A stretch of 64,000 bases of DNA from Arthrobacter sp. YN (GTDB lineage: Bacteria > Actinomycetota > Actinomycetes > Actinomycetales > Micrococcaceae). Position 1 is the first letter of the stretch. Each line of letters begins with the position of its first letter. Under the pieces are notes generated by a model. It saw nothing but the letters and a program-made list of their open reading frames with translations, was not told the origin of the DNA and made no database searches. Position numbers and translations under genes: made by a program. Positions 50,278 through 59,215 of this stretch are shown here, piece after piece. The stretch is from NCBI RefSeq assembly GCF_002224285.1, contig NZ_CP022436.1, forward strand, positions 3,968,001 to 4,032,000, written 5' to 3'.

Positions 50278-52163
50278 CAGCCGGCCGGGACGGTTGAGGG
50301 TTTGGGCTGGTTTTCCGTGGACGGAGCGTCAAGCAACTGCTGTGCTTCCCTGGCCACGGTGTCCACGGCCTTCAGCTGGCCCCGGATCTCCTTGATCCTC
50401 ATGTCCCGTTCCACGGCGTAGGTTGCGGCAGCTTTTTGGGCGGCCGCCACGGATTCCGTCAGGGAGCGGTGGTGCTCCTCGGCGATCTCCGTGAAGTGGT
50501 CCCGGGTGGCCCGCTGGACCAGCCGCAGCCTGTCCCTCAGCTGTTTTCCGACTTGGAACACAACATCGTCCACGTGCTTCCTGACCAGGATCTTGGCTTC
50601 GGCTTGCCGCTGCTTGAGCCGGGCCGCCTTGTCCTCCCGGAAGGCTTTGCGTCCCAGCAGGAGGCCGGCGCCGACAGAGAGCGGGTTGATGAGGGCCATC
50701 CCAAAGATGCCAGTCAGGAGGCCGAACATCAGCACGCCGCCGTAGGATCCGCGCATCCCGATCAGCACCTTTTGCAGGGGACCGAGGCGCCCGTTGTCCA
50801 TTTCCTGGATGTCGGCCACGGGGTCCAGCACGCCGCCCGTATCGGCCACCTTCAACGCCGGCAGGGCTACCTCGTCCTCGGAAAAGTGATCCGCCACCTG
50901 GGTGGCCAGCCACTGGGCCCGTTCGCTGGTCCAGACGAAGGTATCCGACACCGCAGCAGCGGTGCTCTGTTCCAGCCACTGGGTGAACTGCTCCCAGGCG
51001 GGGCCGGGATCCCCCTGGTCAATGGCGATTTCCGCTTCGCGTTGGATACGGCGCAACCTGTCCTTCAGGTCGTACTCCATATCTGCGATGAGGTCCCCGA
51101 TGCCATCGTTGAGGGTGATCTGCCAGCGCGCCGACCGTTTGCGCAGCGAGTCCGCGTCCTCCTTGGCCGCGTTGAGGCCTGCGATCATCTGCGGCGTGCC
51201 CTCTGGGTTCTCCAGGGCACCAAGCTCCGACTGCAGGGCGAGCCTCAGGTTTTCCGCCACGGACAAGACATCATGGCCAACGGACCGACGTTGAATTCTG
51301 GCGGCCTCCCCCACAATGTTGTTCCTCAGGTGGTGGATCAGCGCAGGAAACCCTGATTCGGCGTTCAGTTCCGTGTCCTGCAGACGCGCGGCCTGGAGGC
51401 GCAGCTCCGAAGAGACGGGGAACAGGGGTATGTCCGGACCCACCTCGACCAGGTGTTTCCGGTCGAGGTCCTCAATCTGCCGCCAGCTCGGATAGAGGTC
51501 GGTCTTGGACAGCACGCACACCACATTGGGGCTTATGCGCATGGCTTGGCGCAGGAACCGCATCTCCGGTTCGGTGTATTCCTGGGACGCATCGGAGACG
51601 AACACCATGGCATGCGCTGACGGAAGAGCCGTCAAGGTGGTCAGTGTGTGCGTTGACCCCAGCCCACCCACCCCCGGTGAATCCACTACTGTCAGTCCGC
51701 CCGCCAGCAGTTTCCTCGGCAGGACAACTTCCGCCGCCACGATGTTCTTCGTGTTGCCCGGATTGCCTTTTTCGGAGACGTAGTCAGCAAGGTGGTCCAA
51801 CTGCACGGGCCGGCGTTCAAGCGTTCGTTCGTGGCCGTCGCTCTCGAGTTCCACACGAGTGCCTTCCGGCGTGCCACCATCCGCAGCGGGAACCAGGACA
51901 ACGGCCGACGCCGGATCCCCCTGCCGTACCACCGTCGGCACAGTGGTGGCAATGTCGTCATCGACAGGGCAGACGGGTGCATTTACCAGAGCATTGATCA
52001 GTTGGCTCTTGCCTTGCTTGAACTCGCCCACCACGATCACGCGAACGCTGGGATCCTGGAGGCGGTTGCGGGTGTTTTCCAAGCGTCGTCGAAGGTCGTT
52101 CCGCTCCCCCACCAGTGCCATGCCCTGCTCTACCAAGGTGGTCATCCGTACTGTTTCCGCCAC
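50277..52163 (-). CDS. IniA-like dynamin-family GTPase with membrane hairpin
   Basis: About 628 residues. G1 VGEFKQGKS (around 46-53), G3 DSPGVGG, G4 LSKTDLYP. A long helical stalk follows, then a hydrophobic hairpin (GGVLMFGLLTGIFGMALINPLSVGAGLLLG, about residues 470-510), which is the expected membrane-contact paddle of bacterial dynamins, and another helical region. GTG at 52163 has AAAGGA 6 nt before it; ATG at 52250 would add an unlikely leader. Partner of the IniC-like protein. Confidence 0.85.
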   Translation of the reverse strand: MAETVRMTTLVEQGMALVGERNDLRRRLENTRNRLQDPSVRVIVVGEFKQGKSQLINALVNAPVCPVDDDIATTVPTVVRQGDPASAVVLVPAADGGTPEGTRVELESDGHERTLERRPVQLDHLADYVSEKGNPGNTKNIVAAEVVLPRKLLAGGLTVVDSPGVGGLGSTHTLTTLTALPSAHAMVFVSDASQEYTEPEMRFLRQAMRISPNVVCVLSKTDLYPSWRQIEDLDRKHLVEVGPDIPLFPVSSELRLQAARLQDTELNAESGFPALIHHLRNNIVGEAARIQRRSVGHDVLSVAENLRLALQSELGALENPEGTPQMIAGLNAAKEDADSLRKRSARWQITLNDGIGDLIADMEYDLKDRLRRIQREAEIAIDQGDPGPAWEQFTQWLEQSTAAAVSDTFVWTSERAQWLATQVADHFSEDEVALPALKVADTGGVLDPVADIQEMDNGRLGPLQKVLIGMRGSYGGVLMFGLLTGIFGMALINPLSVGAGLLLGRKAFREDKAARLKQRQAEAKILVRKHVDDVVFQVGKQLRDRLRLVQRATRDHFTEIAEEHHRSLTESVAAAQKAAATYAVERDMRIKEIRGQLKAVDTVAREAQQLLDAPSTENQPKPSTVPAG

Positions 52164-52215
52164 GGTGTGTCCTTTGTTCTGCCTGTTCCGGTGCTGCTGT
52201 CCGGAGAGGCCACGA

Positions 52216-52251
52216 AGTGCCCGGCAGGCGTCCATCCGCCTGCCGGGCACT
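52216..52251. other. Strong hairpin between the IniB-like and IniA-like genes
   Basis: A perfect 15-bp GC-rich stem (52216-52230 with 52237-52251) and a 6-nt loop. No U run follows on the gene strand, so it probably acts as an attenuator or mRNA-stability element that lowers IniA/IniC relative to IniB. Confidence 0.6.
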
Positions 52252-52305
52252 GCTGGGGGTGCTCTGCGCCGCAGCTTTCGCTACGCCGCGTGGACCGCTT
52301 TGCTG

Positions 52306-53664
52306 CTAGTCGATGTCAACGTCGTTCTTGGCAATGACGTTCGAATGGTCAATGTCGTTGTATTCGACGTCAACTTCGTTGTCCTCGATGTTGGTGTAGC
52401 TCGACTTATCAACCTCGAGCTCGTTGTCCTGGATCACCGTGGAATCGTAGTTGACCTGGACGTCCTCCACATCGATCTCCTTGGAGTTGTCGATCTCCAG
52501 CTCGTTGTCCTGGATCACCGTGGAATCGTAGTTGACCTGGACGTCCTCCAGTTCCACGTTGGTGGAGTGATCGTTGGTGTATTCCAGCTCCACCTCGTTG
52601 TCCTTGATGATGGTGGAGTTCTCGATGTTCGTGTACTCCACGTCCACGTCGCCGACTTCCAGCTCGTTCTCCGTGTTGTAGGAGTCCTTGTTGAACGAAT
52701 CGGTGTTGTGGATGTTGGTGTGGGAGTTGTCGGTGTGCGAGGAGTTGTCCTCATTGAAGGAGTCCTCAATGTCCACGTCGACATCAACATCGGTGTTGTA
52801 GGAGTCCTTGGTCACCGAGTTGTCCGAATTGTCGTTGAACGAATCCTTGACCTCGATGTCCGTGTTGCCCACTTCGACATCTCCGGGACCTGTCTCGCGG
52901 ATGGTCACCGAGTTATCCGTTGAGTGATCGTCGGTGTTGGTGGTGGTGGTGTTACCGGAATCCTTGACGTCATCACCGGCTGCAATGGCGCCGTCGCCCG
53001 AGGCGATGACAGCGTCCTGGTTGAAGAGCTGCGTGACATCGCCGTCTGCCCAAATGTTCTGGTTCACCGACTGATCGGTGATCGTATCGCGGTCATCGAT
53101 AGTGGTGGTGTAGGAGTAGTTGTTCACCACGTGGACCAGTTGTTGAACGGCGTGGGCGTGGTCATCGTGGTCGTCTCCGCCACCCCAGCCACCGCCGCCA
53201 CCGCCGTGGCCGTGATCGTCGTCGTCATCATGACCACCCCAGCCACCGCCACCGCCGCCACCGCCGTGGCCGTGATCGTCGTCGTCATCATGGCCACCCC
53301 AGCCACCGCCACCGCCGCCACCGCCGTGGCCGTGATCGTCGTCGTCATCATGATCGGGGCGTCCGCCGCCGCCACCACCGCCGTTGGGGCGATCGTCATC
53401 GTCGTGTCCGCCCCAGCCGGCGCCGGCGCCAGTGGAGCCCTGGTTGCCGCCTGTGTTGTATTCACGGTCGAACGACGAACGGGCGTTGATGGGTGCGTAG
53501 TCGAGGACCACCGGGCGAACAGCATCGACGTCGGCCGAGGAAACGTCACGGAGGCCGGCTGCGGCAAGGGCAGCCTCGGGGTCGCGGACAAAGTCCTCGG
53601 CTGCGTCGGGATCGTTGAACAGGCTCATCAGGAACTGCACGAGCTGTTGTGCGAGTGTAGGCAT
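52306..53664 (-). CDS. IniB-like acidic repeat protein
   Basis: About 452 residues. Residues 1-60 (LAQQLVQFLMSLFNDPDAAEDFVRDP) form the IniB N-terminal domain. Residues about 80-172 are a run of Gly with blocks HDDDDDHGHGG, and the rest is extremely acidic and Asn/Thr-rich with a repeated QVNYDSTVIQDNELE segment. There is no signal peptide. The block composition suggests metal or cation binding and a disordered, perhaps surface or scaffold-forming, protein. GAGGGAG precedes the ATG. First gene of the iniB-iniA-iniC-like unit. Confidence 0.85.
   Translation of the reverse strand: MPTLAQQLVQFLMSLFNDPDAAEDFVRDPEAALAAAGLRDVSSADVDAVRPVVLDYAPINARSSFDREYNTGGNQGSTGAGAGWGGHDDDDRPNGGGGGGGRPDHDDDDDHGHGGGGGGGGWGGHDDDDDHGHGGGGGGGGWGGHDDDDDHGHGGGGGGWGGGDDHDDHAHAVQQLVHVVNNYSYTTTIDDRDTITDQSVNQNIWADGDVTQLFNQDAVIASGDGAIAAGDDVKDSGNTTTTNTDDHSTDNSVTIRETGPGDVEVGNTDIEVKDSFNDNSDNSVTKDSYNTDVDVDVDIEDSFNEDNSSHTDNSHTNIHNTDSFNKDSYNTENELEVGDVDVEYTNIENSTIIKDNEVELEYTNDHSTNVELEDVQVNYDSTVIQDNELEIDNSKEIDVEDVQVNYDSTVIQDNELEVDKSSYTNIEDNEVDVEYNDIDHSNVIAKNDVDID
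53190..53350. repeat. 60-bp tandem repeat inside the IniB-like gene
   Basis: Two perfect or near-perfect 60-bp copies (53221-53280, 53281-53340) with degenerate flanks encode the Gly-rich HDDDDDHGHGG units of 20 residues. Copy number is likely to vary between strains. Confidence 0.8.
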
Positions 53665-53770
53665 TGGAATGCTCCCTCAAATTCTGTGGTGGGTGGTAAA
53701 TGGCCCGGCGCCTTTGCCGGGCTCCCCTTCAACGTATGGCCGTGGTGAGGGACCGGGCATCGGGGGTGGT

Positions 53771-53824
53771 CCCCCTACCGCTTACCCCAGCGTTAGGGGG
53801 TCGCGGGGTTTTCCGTTAGGGGGT
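53771..53824 (-). promoter_or_regulatory. Candidate operator before the IniB-like gene
   Basis: CCCCCTACCG (53771-53780) and CGTTAGGGGG (53791-53800) form a 10-bp inverted repeat with one mismatch, and CGTTAGGGGGT recurs at 53814-53824, 23 bp further. They lie 107-160 bp before the IniB-like start and just beyond the LuxR-type gene, so they may be its binding sites. Confidence 0.5.
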
Positions 53825-53839
53825 GGAGGGGGCTGCCGC

Positions 53840-55909
53840 TCACGGAGGCGGGTACCCCTCCCCCAAGGCGAGGCGCAGGCGGACCAGGAGGTCCGATCGG
53901 CTGTCGGCCCCCAAACGCCTGCGCATGCGAGCCACATGGTGTTCGGCAGTGCGAGGCGAGATGTAGATGGCCTCCCCGATCTCCCGGTAGGTCCTGCCTT
54001 CAAGGAGAAGCCGAGCCACTTCGCGTTCCCTGGCGCTCAGCCCGGACGAACCCCCCGTACCCGGGTCGGCGCCGTCCGCAGCAGGGGTGCCCGCAACGCC
54101 ATGGTGCGGCTCCTCCACCCGATCGTGGCCCGCCCCGGCTGGAGCACCCTGGGGATGGATATCCCTGGCGCAGGCCAGCAGGCGCACCAGGTCGCGCCGT
54201 TCCTCCGCGTGCGCGGCGGCATGGCCCGCCAGTCGCGCGCCTTCCCAAGGCATGCCGACGGCGGCCAACCCGCGGGCCGCCGCTTCGACGTCGGACGCTT
54301 CAAACCGACCGGCCAACACCGAAACCCAGGCTTTGCCACCCACGGCAAGAACGGACGCCAGGTGGCTGTGTTCCGAAGCCCGGACCAGGGCGGCAGCATG
54401 CGGCGCCAGCTCAGCGGGGCTTTCGCTCAGCAGCGCAGCCTGCACTGCCGCCCAATGCAGCGGCACCGACCACAGTGGCGGGTTCCCCAGCCTCTGTAAG
54501 AGCTCCCAGGCCCCGTCCAGGTAGTGCGAGACTCGACGTGTCTCGCGCAACCGTGCAGCAGAAACCATCAGCTCACCCCACGGCAGGAGACTGTAGAGAT
54601 CCACAGCTACGTGCATCATGGCTTCCCGGGCCCGGTCCCATGCCAACACCAGACCGTGCACGTCGCTGCCACGCCGCGCCAGCCCCACCTCCAGCGCTGC
54701 CAGCAACAGTTCGTCCCGGGGTGCCAAGGACCAATGGTTTGCCTTGACGGCCTCATTGATGGCCAACCGCGCCTCGTCAGCGTTGTCCTGCTGCATGGCG
54801 GTCCACGCCTGCAGGAGGAACAGCCGGGGTCGGGCAGCATCCCCGCCCTGGCCCGCGGCCAACGCCGCCCTAAGCACGGTGTCCGCCACCGCCGGTTCCC
54901 CATTGTGGAGTGCGCAGAGGGCTGCCAAGGCTCCCGGGGTCTCCGGCAAGGGAATCGCCGCGCCAGAGGCATTCATCATGTCCGAGGCCCTGATGAGCTC
55001 CGGCAGGGCCAGTTGAGGATTGGGGCCAAGGGTCTGCCGCAGGCCCTCCTGGGTCAGCGTCAAAGCCACGGCCAGCAGCGTTGGCGAACCGGACGGCACA
55101 GCGGCTGCCAGGATCTCTTCGGCCAGCACAGCATTTCCGGTGCCGATCATGGCCACTGCGGCCAGCGGCGCGGACCCCTGCAACCTGTCCGGCCCCAACC
55201 AGGTGTACGTGTCAGCGCTCCGGGACAACATTCCCCGCTGTGCCCACACCGCGGCTGCCACGTCCACCCCCAGGCGAAGGTGTGGAGGTTCGGGCATGGC
55301 GAGCAGCCTGTCAACGATCCTGCCAGCTGCGTCCAGGTCCCCGGTGGCGGCCAGGGCCTGGGCACGCTTGGCGGCAATGTGGAGCTCCTTGTTCCCGGCA
55401 AGAAGCGCTTCGGCATAGAGATCCACGGCCAGACGCGGATCCGTGTCCAGGACGCTGTTTGCCATCTCCTCGAGTTCCGCGGCGACGCGGGCATCCTGGA
55501 GCCCACTCCTGGCGAGGTCGCGGGCCAGGTCTCCCCAGGGACGGCCTTCGTCCAGGACCTTGTCCACGAGCTCCCGCTGCAGCGCCCGGATGCGGGAGGC
55601 CGGGGTTGCCTTCAGCAAGGCATGCTGGACCGTCCCCACTACGGACCCGTCAGCCAGCAGCAAGCCCGAATCCATGGCTGCGGTGATGATCGAGTCCAGC
55701 CCATCATGGCTTTCAAGGCCGCGGGGCAGGGGTGAAGGCAGCGTGAACCCCACGGACAGGGCAAGGAGCAGTTCGCGGACCTTCGCCGTATCCCCGGAAA
55801 GCTCCGGGACATACGGCGACCCTGCCTCGTGAAGGGCGGCAGGTTCCTTGAACGGGTGATCGTCCGGCCCGGGTGGAAGGTGCCCAGGCTTAGGGTCATG
55901 TCCCGTCAT
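53840..55909 (-). CDS. LuxR-type transcriptional regulator with helical repeat region
   Basis: About 689 residues. The C-terminus is a clear LuxR HTH (GLSAREREVARLLLEGRTYREIGEAIYISPRTAEHHVARMRRRLG). The rest is helical, TPR-like, as in MalT-type regulators, but no Walker A is seen, so it lacks the usual ATPase part. It sits between the Hsp70-like gene (3 bp away) and the IniB-like gene. By position it is the likely activator of the IniB unit, as IniR is for iniBAC in mycobacteria. Confidence 0.82.
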   Translation of the reverse strand: MTGHDPKPGHLPPGPDDHPFKEPAALHEAGSPYVPELSGDTAKVRELLLALSVGFTLPSPLPRGLESHDGLDSIITAAMDSGLLLADGSVVGTVQHALLKATPASRIRALQRELVDKVLDEGRPWGDLARDLARSGLQDARVAAELEEMANSVLDTDPRLAVDLYAEALLAGNKELHIAAKRAQALAATGDLDAAGRIVDRLLAMPEPPHLRLGVDVAAAVWAQRGMLSRSADTYTWLGPDRLQGSAPLAAVAMIGTGNAVLAEEILAAAVPSGSPTLLAVALTLTQEGLRQTLGPNPQLALPELIRASDMMNASGAAIPLPETPGALAALCALHNGEPAVADTVLRAALAAGQGGDAARPRLFLLQAWTAMQQDNADEARLAINEAVKANHWSLAPRDELLLAALEVGLARRGSDVHGLVLAWDRAREAMMHVAVDLYSLLPWGELMVSAARLRETRRVSHYLDGAWELLQRLGNPPLWSVPLHWAAVQAALLSESPAELAPHAAALVRASEHSHLASVLAVGGKAWVSVLAGRFEASDVEAAARGLAAVGMPWEGARLAGHAAAHAEERRDLVRLLACARDIHPQGAPAGAGHDRVEEPHHGVAGTPAADGADPGTGGSSGLSAREREVARLLLEGRTYREIGEAIYISPRTAEHHVARMRRRLGADSRSDLLVRLRLALGEGYPPP

Positions 55910-55912
55910 GGG

Positions 55913-57943
55913 CTACACCACCGAAAGCATCGCTGGATCCTGAATGGGGCCCGTTTCCGAGGGCTGGGGTAAGGGATCAGCCGTGACAGGCGGGGTCACC
56001 GGTTCCGGCGTTGGCTCGGGCGACGGCGGTGGCGGGTCTTGCGTGAGCGTCGGTTCAGGCTGCGGCACCGTTGGCTCGGGCGACGGGGGTGGAGGTGGCG
56101 GTGGCGGTGGCGTGACAGGATCAGCCGGGGTTGTAGGCGGAGTTGTGGGTTCGATGACCGGTGGTGGCGTGGTGGGAGGTGTTACAGGGGGCGGGGTAGG
56201 CCCACTGGCGGCACCACCAGTAGGTGCCGGCGTGGGTGTGGTGGGAGCCGGGGTGGTGCCCGGAGCAGCGGGGGTTCCCGTGCCCGGCGCGGCAGGAGTG
56301 CTGGCGGCCGTCCCACCGGATGAGGTGCCCGGGGAGGTGCCGGTGGCCGGTCCAGCGGCAGATCCTGCGCCGGGTCCCACGGCGGCCCCCGATCCAGTGC
56401 CGGCATTCGCGGTTCCGGTGCTGGCCGGGTTCTTCCCTGCCTTGGTAACCCCAGTCCTGGCGCTGGCTTCAAGTCCGCCCGCCGGCTTGCCGACGGCCAG
56501 GGTTTCCCCGGGCTTGCCGCCACCAGCAACACTGCCTTGGCCCCCGGAAGCCTGAGGACCGCCGTCGCGCATGACATCAGCGGCCTGGTTGCCGAACACG
56601 GTTGCCAGAAGTCCACTGCCTTCGGGACTCTGTGCCGCCGTCGCCGTAGCGATGGTCAAGGCGGCTGCCGCTACAGCCGCGGCCGCCGCCATCCGGACAC
56701 GCGGCCGGGGAGCATGCCGGCCGGGCTTCGCGGACGCTGCTGTGAGGACTCCCAGGGCCGGGGCCCGGCCGGCGGTGTGCGGACGCCCCAGCGCACCACT
56801 TGCCACCACGCCGGCAGCCGCAGCCCCTGGAGTGGCCGAAGCCGCAGCATCCACGGCGTCCTCGCCCCTTGAGCGGAAACCAGCCACCGCTGCACCCAGG
56901 CAGATGGAGGACTTGGGATCGGCGTCGACGGCGATGGGCCGGCCAAGTTCCACCGAAATCATCTCGGCCACAAGGGGAATGCGCGATGACCCACCGATGA
57001 GCAGCACTGCGCTCAGATCCTGAGAGTCCACGTTGACCCTCTTCAAGCTTCGTTCCAGTGCTTCCACGGTTTCCCGGAGGGGTTCCTCGATCAGCGCTTC
57101 GAATTCGGCGCGGACCAGCCGGACAGACTGCTGTGTGCCCGGCAGGGAAACTGCCACGCTGGATTCGCTGTCCAAGGACAGCGCTTCCTTGGCCTCACGG
57201 CATTCCCGCCGCAGCCTCGAAAGGGCTGCCAGAGTGTCCGGCGCCTCCGGATCCACGTCCACAGATGCCTTGACGTGGCCCATCACGTGCCGCAGGACGG
57301 CGGCGTCGAAGTCTGCGCCGCCAAGGGTTTCAATACCGTCGGGGCGTCCCAGCAACTCAAAGTTCCCGGCTCCGGCTTTGCGGAGAATGGCGGTGTCGAA
57401 AGTACCTCCGCCGAGGTCGTACACAGCGATGATGCTGCCGTCCTCCACCCGCGTTTGGGAAGCGTAATGCAGGGCCGCCGCTTCCGGCTCACTGATCAGG
57501 GTGATGTCCTGGAGGCCCGCCACGTCGAGCGCTGCGAGGACCACCGAGGTTCGGTGCTGGCCCCAGGCAGCGGGGTGCGTCATGATGATCGACGACGGCG
57601 CCGCCCCCTCCCGCTCCCTGGCCCTGTCCACCACCCACCGGGCCATGGTGGCGTACACATCCTCCGGGGCCAGCCACCCCTCGCCGACAGCGAGGGGAAT
57701 GGAATCCCCGATCCGGCGTTTGAACTCACGCACCATATGGTGGGGATCGTCCAGGCCCCGGCGTTCGGCCGCTTCGCCTACCAACACACGGCCGTCGTCG
57801 GCGTAGAACAACACCGAGGGCACGGCGCTGCCATGCAATCCCAGCGGGAGGATTTCCGGTGTAGGGGTTGGACTCTGGTCAGGCTTAACCAGGGCTGCTG
57901 CGGTAAAACTTGTCCCGACGTCAATGGCGAGAACATAGTTCAT
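55913..57943 (-). CDS. Membrane-anchored Hsp70-like protein with Pro-rich tail
   Basis: About 676 residues. Residues 1-360 are the Hsp70 ATPase domain: AIDVGTSFTAAAL, VYDLGGGTFDTAIL (176-183 core), LIGGSSRIPLV. No peptide-binding domain follows. Instead there is one span (about 417-438, MAAAAAVAAAALTIATATAA) and a long Ala/Gly/Thr/Pro-rich tail with PPPP and EPT repeats, probably outside the cell. GAGG lies 5 nt before the ATG at 57943. First gene of the module; upstream ATG at 57988 has no support. Possibly a sensor of wall or membrane state coupled to the LuxR protein. Confidence 0.83.
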   Translation of the reverse strand: MNYVLAIDVGTSFTAAALVKPDQSPTPTPEILPLGLHGSAVPSVLFYADDGRVLVGEAAERRGLDDPHHMVREFKRRIGDSIPLAVGEGWLAPEDVYATMARWVVDRAREREGAAPSSIIMTHPAAWGQHRTSVVLAALDVAGLQDITLISEPEAAALHYASQTRVEDGSIIAVYDLGGGTFDTAILRKAGAGNFELLGRPDGIETLGGADFDAAVLRHVMGHVKASVDVDPEAPDTLAALSRLRRECREAKEALSLDSESSVAVSLPGTQQSVRLVRAEFEALIEEPLRETVEALERSLKRVNVDSQDLSAVLLIGGSSRIPLVAEMISVELGRPIAVDADPKSSICLGAAVAGFRSRGEDAVDAAASATPGAAAAGVVASGALGRPHTAGRAPALGVLTAASAKPGRHAPRPRVRMAAAAAVAAAALTIATATAAQSPEGSGLLATVFGNQAADVMRDGGPQASGGQGSVAGGGKPGETLAVGKPAGGLEASARTGVTKAGKNPASTGTANAGTGSGAAVGPGAGSAAGPATGTSPGTSSGGTAASTPAAPGTGTPAAPGTTPAPTTPTPAPTGGAASGPTPPPVTPPTTPPPVIEPTTPPTTPADPVTPPPPPPPPPSPEPTVPQPEPTLTQDPPPPSPEPTPEPVTPPVTADPLPQPSETGPIQDPAMLSVV

Positions 57944-58102
57944 AGCTACCTCAAAAGAACACGGCGCGTCGCTAGCGGGCTGCATCACAAGCGGGTTCTG
58001 AACAAGTTAGCACCTGCATTGGACAGGCAACAGGCTTGTTTAGTGCACCGTTTTGTTGTTTTTCGAGGGACTGGCCCGAGCCAGGGACAACGCCCCTGCT
58101 CA

Positions 58103-58124
58103 GGCCCGGATTGGGGCCCGGGCC
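58103..58124 (-). terminator. Hairpin after ccsB, weak candidate
   Basis: GGCCCGG (58103-58109) pairs with CCGGGCC (58118-58124); a second hairpin, CTGGC/GCCAG, lies just beyond. They follow the ccsB stop by about 25 bp on the gene strand but have no U run. They separate ccsB from the Hsp70-like gene. Confidence 0.35.
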
Positions 58125-58147
58125 GCGATCACGGCTCAGTATTCGAT

Positions 58148-59215
58148 TTAGAGCCCGGAGTAGGAATGCAGGCCGTTGAAGACCGTGTTCACCAGCGTGA
58201 AGTTGATGATGACGCAGGCGTAGCCAACAATCGACAACCAGGCTGCGCGCGTTCCGGTCCAACCGCGGGTGGCCCGGGCATGCAGGTAGCCGGCGTAGAC
58301 CACCCAGATCACAAAGGTCCACACTTCCTTGGGGTCCCAGCCCCAGAAGCGACCCCAGGCCTTCTCGGCCCAGATGGCGCCGAACATGAGGGTAAACGTC
58401 CAGCCAATGAAGGCGATGGCATTGATGCGGTAGGAGAGATTCTCCAGGCTCAGCGCGTTGGGGACCAGGCGCATGAAGCCCAGCTTGTCCGCACGGCCCG
58501 CAGCAAGGCTCTTCTGGCGGTACGACTGCAGCAACTGCAGCACTGACATGGCGAACGTCAGCGTGAACAGCGCTGAAGAGAGCACTGCGATGGAGACGTG
58601 GATGATCAACCAGTAGCTCTGCAGCGCCGGCACCAGGTGACCCACGGGGGTCCAGAAAGCAGCCGAAGCGGCAACCAGCATGATGATGGCCAGGCCGATC
58701 ACGAACGTGCCCAGGAACCGCAGGTCGCGGCGGATGAGGACGATCAGGAACACAGCCACTGCAACAAACGCGCCCGTGGTGAGGAACTCGTACATGTTGC
58801 CCCACGGCACGCGGCCTGCACCGAATGCGCGGGTGACCACCCCTGCGCCGTGGATGAGGACGCCCAACACCGTCAGGGCCACGGCCACGCGGGCAGGTGC
58901 GCGGCGTTCGCCGGCGTACTTCATGTCGCCTGCGGCGGTGCCGCCCTCAAAGGTGAGGCCCGACGTCGGACGCTCAGCGCGGCCTGCCGGCCCACCGGCG
59001 TCGGGACCTCCCAAGCCTCCCGCGACGCGACCTGCAGCAACCGTGACCTTCTCGCCGGCAGTGCTGGCCGCAGCCTTCAGGTCCACGGCGCGGAGCATCT
59101 TGCTGCTCTTGGCCAGGTCCCAGGCAAAGGCGATGAACGCCACGGTGTAGGTGCCGGCGGCCAACAGCATGAACAGCTCGCTGTATTGGCCCAGGGTTTC
59201 GTTGATGACGGGCAT
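58148..59215 (-). CDS. ccsB: Cytochrome c biogenesis protein CcsB (ResC)
   Basis: Membrane protein of about 355 residues with eight or so spans and a Gly/Ala-rich cytosolic insert near residue 60. The haem-handling Trp-rich motif WGRFWGWDPKEVW is present, as are His residues in flanking loops. With ResB it exports and attaches haem to c-type cytochromes outside the membrane. ATG at 59215 overlaps the resB stop (TAATG). Confidence 0.9.
   Translation of the reverse strand: MPVINETLGQYSELFMLLAAGTYTVAFIAFAWDLAKSSKMLRAVDLKAAASTAGEKVTVAAGRVAGGLGGPDAGGPAGRAERPTSGLTFEGGTAAGDMKYAGERRAPARVAVALTVLGVLIHGAGVVTRAFGAGRVPWGNMYEFLTTGAFVAVAVFLIVLIRRDLRFLGTFVIGLAIIMLVAASAAFWTPVGHLVPALQSYWLIIHVSIAVLSSALFTLTFAMSVLQLLQSYRQKSLAAGRADKLGFMRLVPNALSLENLSYRINAIAFIGWTFTLMFGAIWAEKAWGRFWGWDPKEVWTFVIWVVYAGYLHARATRGWTGTRAAWLSIVGYACVIINFTLVNTVFNGLHSYSGL

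Noticed and set aside
51859..53748. Two plus-strand frames rich in Val/Gly
   Set aside because: They are the mirror of the acidic IniB-like repeats and have no ribosome site or family.
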